64,000 nt of DNA from contig NZ_JAGXBY010000002.1 in assembly GCF_018310345.1 (NCBI RefSeq), positions 248,001 to 312,000 of the forward strand, written 5' to 3'. The position numbers and the translations under genes were made by a program. Every line of letters starts with the position of its first letter. Position 1 is the first letter of the stretch. The stretch comes from Ornithinibacillus massiliensis. GTDB taxonomy: Bacteria; Bacillota; Bacilli; Bacillales; Amphibacillaceae. Under the pieces are notes generated by a model. It worked only from the letters and a program-made list of their open reading frames with translations, ran no database searches and was not told where the DNA came from. Of the stretch, positions 45,664-54,623 are shown in pieces.

Positions 45664-46178
45664 GATCGTTGAATATTTATAAATTAACGCTATTAGCTTT
45701 TCTTGCAGCATTAGCTGTAGTTGGACGAATTATGTTAAGTTCTATCCCAAATGTTCAACCCGTAACTTCAGTTATTATTATAAGTGGCATTTTTTTAGGG
45801 CCAGTTGCTGGTATTATATTGGCGTTTTTAATTACCTTTTTATCGAATATGGTTCTTGGGACTGGATTATGGACGATTTGGCAAATCATATCCTGGGGAC
45901 TTATTGGGGTTATGAGCGGTATCTTAGGTAAAACAATGAAACAGATTCCTTTTTATCTCATTCTAATATTGGCTGTATTTAGTGGATACTTATACGGATT
46001 CATTGTTTCGTTGACTAACTACCAAATTACTGGACATGGATTTTGGACTTATTATATAGCTGGTTTACCGTTCGATACGTATCATGCAATTGGTAATGCT
46101 GTCATCATGCTACTACTCTATCCGACGGTGTCATTTATTTTCCAAAACTATATACAAAAACATTTGAACACCAACTAA
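45660..46178 (+). CDS. ECF-type transporter S component, candidate corrinoid uptake
   Basis: A 172-aa membrane protein with about five or six helices, fitting the substrate-binding S subunit of energy-coupling-factor transporters. Recognisable parts are an N-terminal LAFLAALAVVGRIMLSSIPNVQPVT, IFLGPVAGIILAFLITFLSNMVLG and AGLPFDTYHAIGNAVIMLLL. The ATG at 45660 overlaps the lipoprotein stop (ATGA), implying coupling; a TTG at 45654 is the alternative. No EcfA or EcfT gene is present, so a shared energising module elsewhere is presumed. Substrate (B12, cobinamide or a precursor such as alpha-ribazole) is inferred only from the riboswitch. Confidence 0.8.
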   Translation: MRSLNIYKLTLLAFLAALAVVGRIMLSSIPNVQPVTSVIIISGIFLGPVAGIILAFLITFLSNMVLGTGLWTIWQIISWGLIGVMSGILGKTMKQIPFYLILILAVFSGYLYGFIVSLTNYQITGHGFWTYYIAGLPFDTYHAIGNAVIMLLLYPTVSFIFQNYIQKHLNTN

Positions 46179-46200
46179 CTACTTTGTTGGTGTTCGTCTA

Positions 46201-46461
<261 letters not shown>

Positions 46462-46579
46462 TTACCCCTCACGATACAGTTATATCTATTACTTTTTCTA
46501 TTTTAAAATGTAAATTAGTATTATTCAACTAAACGATAAATGATATGATAGAACTAAGACCAATGAGGAGTCAAAAAAT

Positions 46580-47647
46580 ATGTTTGTTGAAGGAATTTTA
46601 TTAGATTGTATCGATCGTATTAGAACAAATCGATCCATATTTGGAATATATCATCTCATAACGGGAAAGAAATCGATACAATCCGTTCATGATGCCAGAA
46701 TTTTTCAATTGGAAAAATATTATGGGATATATGTATCATTGTCACGGCAGCATTTTATACACATTATTAGGGAAATGAAGAAGAAAGGATGGATCATTGA
46801 GCAAGGTCCAGATGACTATTATATGGTTTCATCAGCTGCTAAAGATCTCTTACATGAGTATTATGATTCATCTGTATATAACAATTTAAATGGGCTGATG
46901 CTTTCTGGGAAGGATATTTCCTTCTTGGAAAGACTATATTTATTAGTTCAAACGTATTCTAATCTACAAGCTAGTAATTATTCGTTTATACCAATAATAG
47001 ATAATTCGAGTGTTACAAATTGGGTAAAACAATTCTATCATTATAACGGTAAAGAACGGGTAGCGGAGAAGTTGTATTATGAGCTACATCACGTTTTAAG
47101 CCAACTTTCGAATAAAGAAGCAGTAATATTTGTGGACCGATTAAGTGGATATCAGCACTATGGGATGAGTATCGATCAGTTAGCGACAAAATACCAATTT
47201 TCTCATGACGATATGAAAATTATATTAATTGCAATAACACATAAACTACTTACGGTTATGGATAGAAAACAAGAGAATTATCCTATTTTATTGCAATTAA
47301 CTGATAATCAAAACGAGAATAAATTCATTACGAATACCGCGAATCTTACCTATCAATTATATATGAATAACATTAGCCTGGAAGACATCGCCAAAAAAAG
47401 AGATCTAAAGCTAAGCACTATTTATGATCATATTGTTGAGATTGCTTTGTATGACCCAGATTTTGACATTCAATCGTTTGTTTCGCAGGAGGAGCAAGCA
47501 CAAATTGTGCAAACAGTAAAAAACAATCAAACACTTAAGCTGAAGATCATTAAAGAAAATTGTAGTCCTTCCATTGATTATTTTCAAATTAGACTAGTCC
47601 TAACTAGGTTGAAGGAACTTTTACCGGAGGAAGATTTCCATGTCTAA
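46580..47647 (+). CDS. ypbB: YpbB, helix-turn-helix protein linked to RecS
   Basis: A 355-aa protein of unknown function always found with the RecQ-like helicase gene. The C-terminal part (about 268-350) contains a helix-turn-helix of the HTH_40/RQC-associated type: LYMNNISLEDIAKKRDLKLSTIYDHIVE. Domains like this follow the helicase core in longer RecQ proteins, so YpbB may provide nucleic-acid binding in trans. GAGGAG precedes the ATG. It overlaps recS by 8 bp. Confidence 0.85.
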   Translation: MFVEGILLDCIDRIRTNRSIFGIYHLITGKKSIQSVHDARIFQLEKYYGIYVSLSRQHFIHIIREMKKKGWIIEQGPDDYYMVSSAAKDLLHEYYDSSVYNNLNGLMLSGKDISFLERLYLLVQTYSNLQASNYSFIPIIDNSSVTNWVKQFYHYNGKERVAEKLYYELHHVLSQLSNKEAVIFVDRLSGYQHYGMSIDQLATKYQFSHDDMKIILIAITHKLLTVMDRKQENYPILLQLTDNQNENKFITNTANLTYQLYMNNISLEDIAKKRDLKLSTIYDHIVEIALYDPDFDIQSFVSQEEQAQIVQTVKNNQTLKLKIIKENCSPSIDYFQIRLVLTRLKELLPEEDFHV

Positions 47648-49169
47648 CACATTGTCATTAGAAAAAGAGCTAGAACAATACTTTGGTTATTCTGCCTTCA
47701 GAACAGGTCAAAAGGAAATAATTGAAGATGTCATGAAAGGAAATGATGTATTAGGGATATTGCCAACTGGTACGGGGAAGTCTATTTGCTACCAGTTACC
47801 AGCCCGTCTTCTTGAAGGTGTTACACTTGTCGTTTCACCACTTATTTCATTGATGATGGATCAAGTAAAAGAATTAAAAGCAACAAATTTTAAAGATGCG
47901 ATCGCAATTAATAGCTTTTTAGATTATGAAAAAAGGAAGACACTATATCGAAATCTATATCAATACAAATTAATCTATGTCTCGCCTGAAATTTTGCAGC
48001 AAAAAGAACTACAATTCTATTTTAAAAAACTTACTATCTCTTTATTTGTTGTAGATGAAGCCCATTGCATTTCCCAATGGGGTCATGAATTTAGACCGGA
48101 TTATCAAAAATTAAGACAAGTTCTGAAGGTTTTAGGAGAACCACCAGTCCTTGCATTAAGTGCCACAGCAACGAGGGAGGTTCAAGCAGACATTATTTCT
48201 TCATTAGATTGCCCTGCTATGGTAAAGCATATTTTTCCGATGGACAGAACGAATATTGCACTCTCTATTATGGAAGTGCAAAATAATGAAGAGAAGATTG
48301 AAGTGATTACCCAGCTGCTAAAGGAGCAAAAGGTTCCTTCTCTTATATATTTTTCTAGTAAGACTGCAGCAGAAAGTGTTTCGCTTTTACTTTCTGAAAA
48401 GCTTCCCAATCATCGAGTGGCTTTTTATCATGGTGGTATGGAACAAATGGACCGTATTGCGATACAGCAACAGTTCATGAACGACCAAATTGATATTATT
48501 TGTTGTACAAGCGCATTTGGCATGGGGATAAATAAAAATAATATTCGTTTTGTCTTTCATTATCATTTTCCTGGTCAAATAGAATCTTATATTCAAGAGA
48601 TTGGTAGAGCTGGCAGAGATGGGGAGCAGAGTATTAGTGTACTTCTTTATAGTAGACAGGATGTATTTCTTCCTAAACAGATGATAGAAAGTGAATTACC
48701 TTCAGATGAAGACTTGATGCGGGTATACCGAATTATAACATCCTATCGTGAAGAGAACTTATCCCTACCGAAAGAATTAGAAGAAATGCAGTCTTTGATG
48801 GAGATTAGTGAGGTTCAATGGAGGTTCATTTCCTCCCAATTAGAAAAAAATGGCATGTTCATAGAAAATGGTTTAAAATATGAGCAAAGTAAAATCGATG
48901 AAGCATTTCAACACGTAAAAAAAATACGTGACGAACGATTTATACTAAAACAATCTAAATTATATGATATGTTAAATTGGATTCAATCCAATGAATGCCT
49001 TAGGAAAAATCTGTACGCAAAATTTCAGGATAGCTATACAAAGCTAGAAACGTTTTGTTGTAGTTACTGTGGTATGAATATACAAAGCTTCACCCCTGTG
49101 CAAACGATAAATAAACCTTCTATTTCATCATGGGAAAAGAAATTAAAACGTATACTACTAGGAGAATAA
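47640..49169 (+). CDS. recS: RecQ-like ATP-dependent DNA helicase RecS
   Basis: A 509-aa superfamily-2 helicase. Walker A is LPTGTGKS with Lys47, the DEAH box is VVDEAHCISQWGHEFRPDY (Asp139-His142), motif III is LALSATATREV and motif VI is QEIGRAGRDG. A zinc-binding subdomain follows (Cys in ETFCCSYCG near the C-terminus). It lacks the HRDC domain and most of RQC, which is the RecS layout of B. subtilis YpbC. Together with YpbB it forms a conserved pair. Confidence 0.92.
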   Translation: MSNTLSLEKELEQYFGYSAFRTGQKEIIEDVMKGNDVLGILPTGTGKSICYQLPARLLEGVTLVVSPLISLMMDQVKELKATNFKDAIAINSFLDYEKRKTLYRNLYQYKLIYVSPEILQQKELQFYFKKLTISLFVVDEAHCISQWGHEFRPDYQKLRQVLKVLGEPPVLALSATATREVQADIISSLDCPAMVKHIFPMDRTNIALSIMEVQNNEEKIEVITQLLKEQKVPSLIYFSSKTAAESVSLLLSEKLPNHRVAFYHGGMEQMDRIAIQQQFMNDQIDIICCTSAFGMGINKNNIRFVFHYHFPGQIESYIQEIGRAGRDGEQSISVLLYSRQDVFLPKQMIESELPSDEDLMRVYRIITSYREENLSLPKELEEMQSLMEISEVQWRFISSQLEKNGMFIENGLKYEQSKIDEAFQHVKKIRDERFILKQSKLYDMLNWIQSNECLRKNLYAKFQDSYTKLETFCCSYCGMNIQSFTPVQTINKPSISSWEKKLKRILLGE

Positions 49170-49170
49170 A

Positions 49171-49746
49171 ATGAGACAAGCTGAACTGGCTGATCAACTG
49201 ACAAATGAACAATTAAGAAGAGTGGTAGTATATTCTCAAGGGTTATTTTTATTCATTTCCATTGTGCTAAGCTTTTTCTTGTTTGATAGCTTAGCTGATT
49301 GGATAACCTTATTCACTTTCAACATGAGTGAAATGGTTTATTTCGGCATTATGCCGGGAATTATTATTGTACTTATGGATCTTGTTTTAATATCCATCCT
49401 GCCCAGTAATTATTATGATGATGGAGGAATTAATAAACGAATCTTTACCAACCTCTCTGTTCCTAGGATATTTGTTCTAACACTATTTATTGCTGTTTCC
49501 GAGGAAATGCTATTCCGCGGGGTTATTCAAACGACTTTTGGATATTTGACGGCAAGTATTATTTTTGCGTTAGTACACGTTCGATACTTGAGGAAGCCGG
49601 TACTTCTCTTATCAGTCTTATTGATAAGTTTATTCATTGGATATATGTATGAGGTTACGAATAATTTATTGGTATCGATAACAACGCATTTTGTAATTGA
49701 TTTTTTATTGGGATTAATCATCCGTTATAAGATTTGGGGGGATTAG
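49171..49746 (+). CDS. ypbD: CPBP intramembrane protease (YpbD type)
   Basis: A 191-aa membrane protein with about five helices and the CPBP/Abi glutamic-type protease motifs: Glu111-Glu112-x3-Arg116 (SEEMLFRG), FALVH (His136) and TTHFVIDF (His173). TAGGAG precedes the ATG one base after recS. The family includes CAAX processing enzymes and bacteriocin self-immunity proteins; the role of YpbD is unknown. Confidence 0.85.
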   Translation: MRQAELADQLTNEQLRRVVVYSQGLFLFISIVLSFFLFDSLADWITLFTFNMSEMVYFGIMPGIIIVLMDLVLISILPSNYYDDGGINKRIFTNLSVPRIFVLTLFIAVSEEMLFRGVIQTTFGYLTASIIFALVHVRYLRKPVLLLSVLLISLFIGYMYEVTNNLLVSITTHFVIDFLLGLIIRYKIWGD

Positions 49747-49747
49747 T

Positions 49748-50056
49748 GTGGAAACGAAGAAAAAAGATCATCATGATCAAGCAGAAGAATTAAGATCTAT
49801 ATTGAATGAAGTAAACCAACAACAGATAGCAGGAGCTCTGTCACAACCTGAAAAGGATCCGTCTAATTTTGATGCTGAAAGCTTTCATGATATGAGTGTA
49901 TTAAATCTTCCCCCTAGAAAAGAAGTTCACGGAGTTAAGAAGAAAAGAACCCATTTCAAAATAACAAAACCATTTATTAGATTAGCATTGGTTGTTTTAC
50001 TTTTAGCTGTTTTGGTAATCCTGTTTATTCTAGGGGATGGACTGGAATTTTTTTAG
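49748..50056 (+). CDS. Small membrane-anchored protein in the ypbE position
   Basis: A 102-aa protein with a charged, Gln/Glu-rich cytoplasmic part (1-75), a basic KKKRTHFKITK stretch and one hydrophobic segment (about 77-97, IRLALVVLLLAVLVILFIL) ending GLEFF. The start is GTG, 1 bp after ypbD, with GGGGGGA upstream. In B. subtilis this slot holds ypbE, which is longer and carries a C-terminal LysM domain; here no LysM is present. It may be a shortened YpbE or an unrelated protein. Confidence 0.6.
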   Translation: METKKKDHHDQAEELRSILNEVNQQQIAGALSQPEKDPSNFDAESFHDMSVLNLPPRKEVHGVKKKRTHFKITKPFIRLALVVLLLAVLVILFILGDGLEFF

Positions 50057-50217
50057 AACCTTATTGATTATATCGCCCGAAGTTAAAAGTTAACTTGTAT
50101 ATCGTTCAACAATTTGTTTAGCAGCATATAATAATAAAAAGAATCTAGCCGTTTTGGCCGAATATAGGTCGTTTGTTTTAGAAGCGGGATATTTTGTTCA
50201 TTTGAGGAGGATGCTAT

Positions 50218-50796
50218 GTGCGTATTGAAAGGGTGTCCAGTAGTCAATTTACAATATTTTTAACGTTTGATGACTTGGTAGAACGGGGATTTAACAAGGA
50301 GGAGTTATTTCAAGATGCCACAAGCATCCAGAACCTCTTTACAGATGTTATGTATGAAGCAAGTTCAGAACTAGGTTTTGAGCTTGAAGGAAAGTTATAT
50401 GTGCAGGTGTATATCATGCAGGCACAAGGAATGCATGTTATTGTTACGCAAAATCGCGATAATATAGATTGGGATGAGGATTTCATTGAAATGAAAGTGA
50501 CACTTGACGAGAGCAAAGAATTAATTTTTTCATTTGATGATTTCGAGAATATCATACAGGTTTCCTCCTATTTAAATTCCTTATCAGTTAGCGGAGGGCA
50601 AGTGTTTTTTATGGAAAATCGGTATTATATGCTTTTAAAGCGAAACGAACTAGGTGGTAATAATAAAGAAAATGTTATTGCATTAATGTCAGAGTTCTCT
50701 AATCCAAGTATCGTTACTTCCTATAGGCTTAAAGAATATGGAAAAGTTATTATCCCTTCCAACGCCATAGAAACGATTGTGCAGACCTTTACTTAA
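50218..50796 (+). CDS. ypbH: MecA paralogue YpbH (ClpC adaptor)
   Basis: A 192-aa adaptor of the MecA family, delivering substrates to the ClpCP protease; in B. subtilis YpbH affects competence and sporulation. The N-terminal domain starts MRIERVSSSQFTIFLTFDDLVERG (about 1-24), and the C-terminal ClpC-binding domain has FENIIQVSSYLNSL, FMENRYYMLL and the tail SYRLKEYGKVI. The start is GTG with GAGGAGG 7 bases upstream. It precedes gudB, as in B. subtilis. Confidence 0.88.
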   Translation: MRIERVSSSQFTIFLTFDDLVERGFNKEELFQDATSIQNLFTDVMYEASSELGFELEGKLYVQVYIMQAQGMHVIVTQNRDNIDWDEDFIEMKVTLDESKELIFSFDDFENIIQVSSYLNSLSVSGGQVFFMENRYYMLLKRNELGGNNKENVIALMSEFSNPSIVTSYRLKEYGKVIIPSNAIETIVQTFT

Positions 50797-50868
50797 TTTG
50801 TATAATAGTATATAAGAGAAAACGTTTACATTTTTATTGAAATTTAAGAGAAAAAGAGGGGTTTTATA

Positions 50869-50896
50869 TTGCATATTTGTGACTAACGTGTATACT
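50869..50896 (+). promoter_or_regulatory. Candidate sigma-A promoter of gudB
   Basis: TTGCAT (50869-50874), 16-bp spacer, TATACT (50891-50896); 55 bp before the gudB start. Confidence 0.55.
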
Positions 50897-50950
50897 AATC
50901 TCTGAGAATAGCTATTATTAATATTTATATGTTCCTTAGGAGGTAAATTC

Positions 50951-52231
50951 ATGGTAGCCGAAAAAGCAGCAGATTCTACCAAAGAGAATAATAAGCAATT
51001 GGATGTACTGAGCTCAACACAAACTGTTGTAAAAAATGCACTGGAGAAACTGGGTTACCCTGATGAAGTTTATGAGTTGTTAAAAGAACCACTTCGTATG
51101 ATGACAGTTAGAATTCCTGTTCGTATGGATGATGGCTCAACTAAAATCTTCACTGGATATCGTGCACAACATAATGATGCGGTAGGACCTACAAAGGGAG
51201 GAATTAGATTCCATCCTAACGTAACAGAAAGAGAAGTGAAAGCATTATCAATATGGATGAGTTTAAAAGCAGGTATTGTTGATTTACCGTATGGTGGTGG
51301 TAAAGGTGGCATTATTTGTGATCCTCGAGAAATGTCATTCCGCGAGTTAGAATCGTTAAGTCGTGGTTATGTAAGAGCGGTCAGCCAAATTGTTGGCCCT
51401 ACAAAAGATATTCCTGCTCCAGATGTGTTTACTAATTCCCAAATTATGGCATGGATGATGGATGAATATAGTAGAATTGATGAGTTTAATAGTCCTGGGT
51501 TTATTACAGGAAAGCCAATTGTTCTAGGCGGTTCACATGGTAGAGAATCTGCTACGGCAAAAGGTGTTACAATCTGTATTGATGAAGCAGCGAAGAAACG
51601 CAATATTGAGGTAAAAGGCGCAAAAGTAATTGTTCAAGGATTTGGAAATGCGGGTAGCTTTTTGTCTAAATTCTTACATGATGCAGGTGCAATTGTTGTT
51701 GGTATTTCAGATGCATATGGCGGATTATATGATCCAGAAGGATTAGATATTGATTATCTGCTAGATCGCAGAGATAGCTTTGGTACCGTTACAAAATTAT
51801 TTAATAATACCATTTCGAACAAAGAGTTATTAGAAAGAGAATGCGATATCCTTGTACCAGCAGCAGTAGAAAACCAAATCACAGAGGAAAATGCTCATAA
51901 TATCAAGGCTAAAATTGTTGTCGAAGCAGCAAATGGTCCAACTACGATGGAAGCGACGAAAATTCTTACGGAAAGAGGTATACTACTCGTTCCAGACGTA
52001 CTTGCATCCGCAGGTGGAGTTACAGTTTCATACTTTGAATGGGTACAAAATAATCAAGGATTCTACTGGACAGAAGAGGAAATAGAAGAAAAGCTTTACC
52101 AAACTATGACGAAAGCATTTAACACAATCTATAATACGGCAGAAACTAGAAGAATCGATATGAGACTAGCTGCCTATATGGTTGGTGTAAGAAAAATGGC
52201 GGAAGCATCTCGTTTCCGAGGCTGGGTATAA
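50951..52231 (+). CDS. gudB: NAD-dependent glutamate dehydrogenase
   Basis: A 426-aa hexameric glutamate dehydrogenase (2-oxoglutarate/glutamate). The active-site Lys is in GPTKGGIRFHP (about 80-90), the glycine-rich LPYGGGKGGI is at about 116-125, the catalytic Asp in KDIPAPDV, and the NAD motif VQGFGNAGS at about 230-238. The sequence around EVKALSIWMSLK has no three-residue duplication of the kind that inactivates GudB in B. subtilis 168, so it should be active. TAGGAGG precedes the ATG. The location after ypbH argues for gudB over rocG. Confidence 0.93.
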   Translation: MVAEKAADSTKENNKQLDVLSSTQTVVKNALEKLGYPDEVYELLKEPLRMMTVRIPVRMDDGSTKIFTGYRAQHNDAVGPTKGGIRFHPNVTEREVKALSIWMSLKAGIVDLPYGGGKGGIICDPREMSFRELESLSRGYVRAVSQIVGPTKDIPAPDVFTNSQIMAWMMDEYSRIDEFNSPGFITGKPIVLGGSHGRESATAKGVTICIDEAAKKRNIEVKGAKVIVQGFGNAGSFLSKFLHDAGAIVVGISDAYGGLYDPEGLDIDYLLDRRDSFGTVTKLFNNTISNKELLERECDILVPAAVENQITEENAHNIKAKIVVEAANGPTTMEATKILTERGILLVPDVLASAGGVTVSYFEWVQNNQGFYWTEEEIEEKLYQTMTKAFNTIYNTAETRRIDMRLAAYMVGVRKMAEASRFRGWV

Positions 52232-52251
52232 TCGATAGAACATGAATTACA

Positions 52252-52286
52252 AAAAGCTCTTATCATCGTATGGATAAGAGTTTTTT
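52252..52286 (+). terminator. Terminator after gudB
   Basis: AAAGCTCTTATC / GATAAGAGTTTTTT hairpin with an 8-nt loop and T-run; it extends into the gap before ypdA. Confidence 0.88.
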
Positions 52287-52317
52287 GATTTTGACTAAGG
52301 AAGTGCGGGGTAATAAC

Positions 52318-53298
52318 ATGAGAAAAGAAAAAGTCATTATAATTGGTGCAGGGCCTTGTGGACTCGCTTGTGCCATTGCGTTAAAAGAACAAGGTATAGA
52401 TTCGTTAATAATAGAAAAGGGTAACGTTGTGAATTCCATATACAACTATCCAACACATCAAACGTTTTTTAGTTCCAGTGAAAAGCTTGAAATAGGTGGG
52501 ATACCGTTCATAACAGAGAAACAAAAACCGAGAAGAAACCAAGCATTAGCGTATTACCGAAATGTAGCAGAGAGACAAAATTTACGAATCAATACGTATG
52601 AAACGGTAACGTCACTGAAGAATGAGGGTGACTACTTCTCTGTTTTTACGGAGACATTTCATGGCAAGCCGTTAGAATATGTAGCGGACCAAATTATCAT
52701 TGCAACAGGCTATTACGATCAGCCGAATTATATGAATATTCCAGGGGAGACCTTAGCAAAGGTTAGTCATTATTTCAAGGAAGGACATCCATATTATAAT
52801 AAAAATGTTGTTGTAATTGGAGGGAAGAACTCAGCAGTTGATGCTGCACTGGAGCTTCATAAAGCAGGAGCGAATATTACGGTTCTTTATCGAGGAGAAA
52901 CGTATTCTAAAAGTATTAAACCATGGATTCTTCCCGACTTCGATTCACTTGTAAGAAAAGACATGATTAACATGGTATTCCAAGCTGAAGTTTTGAAGAT
53001 TACGAACGATTCTGTATATTATAAAGTGTTTGATAAGGAATATCGAATAGATAATGATTTTGTTTTTGCAATGACTGGATATCGTCCTGATGTGAAATTA
53101 ATAAAAGAAATAGGTGTGAAATTTAATTCTGAAAATGGAAAACCGTTATATGATGAAGAAACGTATGAAACTAATGTAGAGGGTGTATTTATAGCGGGGG
53201 TTGTAGCTGCTGGAAATAACAATAATGAGATATTCATTGAAAATGGACGATTTCATGGTGAGAAGATAGCAAGACTAATTGCAACCCGTTTGAAATAG
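52318..53298 (+). CDS. ypdA: YpdA, bacillithiol disulfide reductase
   Basis: A 326-aa FAD/NADPH-dependent thioredoxin-reductase-like enzyme, shown in relatives to reduce bacillithiol disulfide. The FAD motif IIIGAGPCGLACA (about 7-19) contains the conserved single Cys14, and the NADPH motif is VVVIGGKNSAVDAALEL (about 162-178). The usual CxxC of thioredoxin reductases is absent, as expected for YpdA. The start at 52318 directly precedes the FAD fold; a frame from 52270 would lie in the gudB terminator. Location after gudB matches B. subtilis. Confidence 0.92.
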   Translation: MRKEKVIIIGAGPCGLACAIALKEQGIDSLIIEKGNVVNSIYNYPTHQTFFSSSEKLEIGGIPFITEKQKPRRNQALAYYRNVAERQNLRINTYETVTSLKNEGDYFSVFTETFHGKPLEYVADQIIIATGYYDQPNYMNIPGETLAKVSHYFKEGHPYYNKNVVVIGGKNSAVDAALELHKAGANITVLYRGETYSKSIKPWILPDFDSLVRKDMINMVFQAEVLKITNDSVYYKVFDKEYRIDNDFVFAMTGYRPDVKLIKEIGVKFNSENGKPLYDEETYETNVEGVFIAGVVAAGNNNNEIFIENGRFHGEKIARLIATRLK

Positions 53299-53318
53299 AG
53301 GGTAAAGGAGTATATAGA

Positions 53319-54374
53319 ATGGAAATAGGTCTTACGTCATTTGTGGAAACAACCCCTGATGTGAATACAGGAAAAGTGATCAGTCATGCAGAGAGAATAC
53401 GCGAAGTCGTAGAAGAAATTGTGTTAGCTGATGAGGTAGGTCTTGATGTATATGGAGTAGGTGAGCATCATCGAAAAGATTATGCTAGCTCTGCTCCTGC
53501 AGTAATACTTGCGGCGGCTGCATCCCAAACGAAAAACATTCGTTTAACCAGTGCAGTTACCGTATTATCGTCGGCAGATCCAGTTCGCGTGTTTCAAGAT
53601 TTTGCAACGGTTGATGCGATTTCTAATGGTAGAGCAGAGATAATGGCTGGACGGGGTTCATTTATCGAATCCTTTCCTTTATTTGGTTATGATTTAAAGG
53701 ATTATAATGAATTATTCGATGAAAAATTAGAGCTATTGTTAAACATAAGAGAAACGGAAATCGTATCTTGGAATGGGAAGCATAGAGCAAGCATCAATAA
53801 TCGTGGTGTATACCCTCGACCGGTTCAAGAGCCTATTCCAGTATGGATTGCTAGTGGTGGAACACCTGAATCTGTTATACGTGCTGGAATTTTAGGGCTC
53901 CCTCTTGCACTTGCCATTATCGGCGGTAGTCCTTTACAATTCGCCCCTTTGGTGGATTTGTACTATCGTGCTGCCGCTCAAGCAGGCCATGACCCATCGC
54001 AACTGACTGTCGCATCACATTCCCATGGATTTGTAGCGGATACTGTAGAGGAAGCAGTGGATAAGTTTTTTCCACCTACAGAACAAGCAATGAATGTGTT
54101 AGCGAAGGAACGTGGCTGGGCACCTTATACTAAAAAATCCTTTGATCATGCTAGACAGTTAGAAGGAGCACTTTATGTTGGGGATGTAAAGACTGTTGCA
54201 GAAAAAATAATCCTCTTACGTAAAGAAGTCGGAATTACGCGGTTTATGCTACATGTACCAGTAGGATCTATGCCACATGAAGATGTGATGCATGCTATTG
54301 AGTTACTAGGGAAAGAAGTGGCTCCAATGGTACGTAAAGAGATTAAACAGTGGGAATTAGAGAATAGCCGATAG
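53319..54374 (+). CDS. LLM-class flavin-dependent oxidoreductase
   Basis: A 351-aa luciferase-like (LLM) TIM-barrel flavoprotein. Typical marks are ADEVGLDVYGVGEHHRKDY (about 37-55), LTSAVTVLSSADPVRVFQDFATVDAISNGRAEIMAGRGS (about 76-114) and PIPVWIASGGTPES (about 171-184). Such enzymes use FMNH2 or F420; the substrate is unknown here. GTAAAGGAG precedes the ATG, 21 bp after ypdA, so co-transcription with the redox enzyme ypdA is likely. Confidence 0.88.
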   Translation: MEIGLTSFVETTPDVNTGKVISHAERIREVVEEIVLADEVGLDVYGVGEHHRKDYASSAPAVILAAAASQTKNIRLTSAVTVLSSADPVRVFQDFATVDAISNGRAEIMAGRGSFIESFPLFGYDLKDYNELFDEKLELLLNIRETEIVSWNGKHRASINNRGVYPRPVQEPIPVWIASGGTPESVIRAGILGLPLALAIIGGSPLQFAPLVDLYYRAAAQAGHDPSQLTVASHSHGFVADTVEEAVDKFFPPTEQAMNVLAKERGWAPYTKKSFDHARQLEGALYVGDVKTVAEKIILLRKEVGITRFMLHVPVGSMPHEDVMHAIELLGKEVAPMVRKEIKQWELENSR

Positions 54375-54526
54375 TTTGAAGGGATATATGCTCTAGATAA
54401 AAAAATATTGGCCCAGGAATTATGTGTAGTCATCGTCAGTAGGAAAGATAATCTGTGTCATATTCTTGTTTTTAGCTAATATGCCTCTGGTAGTAATGAA
54501 CTACTGAGTAGAAAGAATATAGCGAG

Positions 54527-54557
54527 GTACTCCCATAAGTGGGGGACCTCGCTATAT
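54527..54557. terminator. Strong hairpin between converging genes
   Basis: ATATAGCGAGGT / ACCTCGCTATAT, 12 perfect base pairs around a 7-nt centre with further CCC/GGG pairing. No long T-run follows on either strand. Nothing else was recognised in the 250-bp gap 54375-54623. Confidence 0.55.
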
Positions 54558-54623
54558 TGGTAGTTAGTGAATAGGTATTTCTTTAGTCAAACAGGTTGAT
54601 GACAACAGGTACCAATTAATCGC

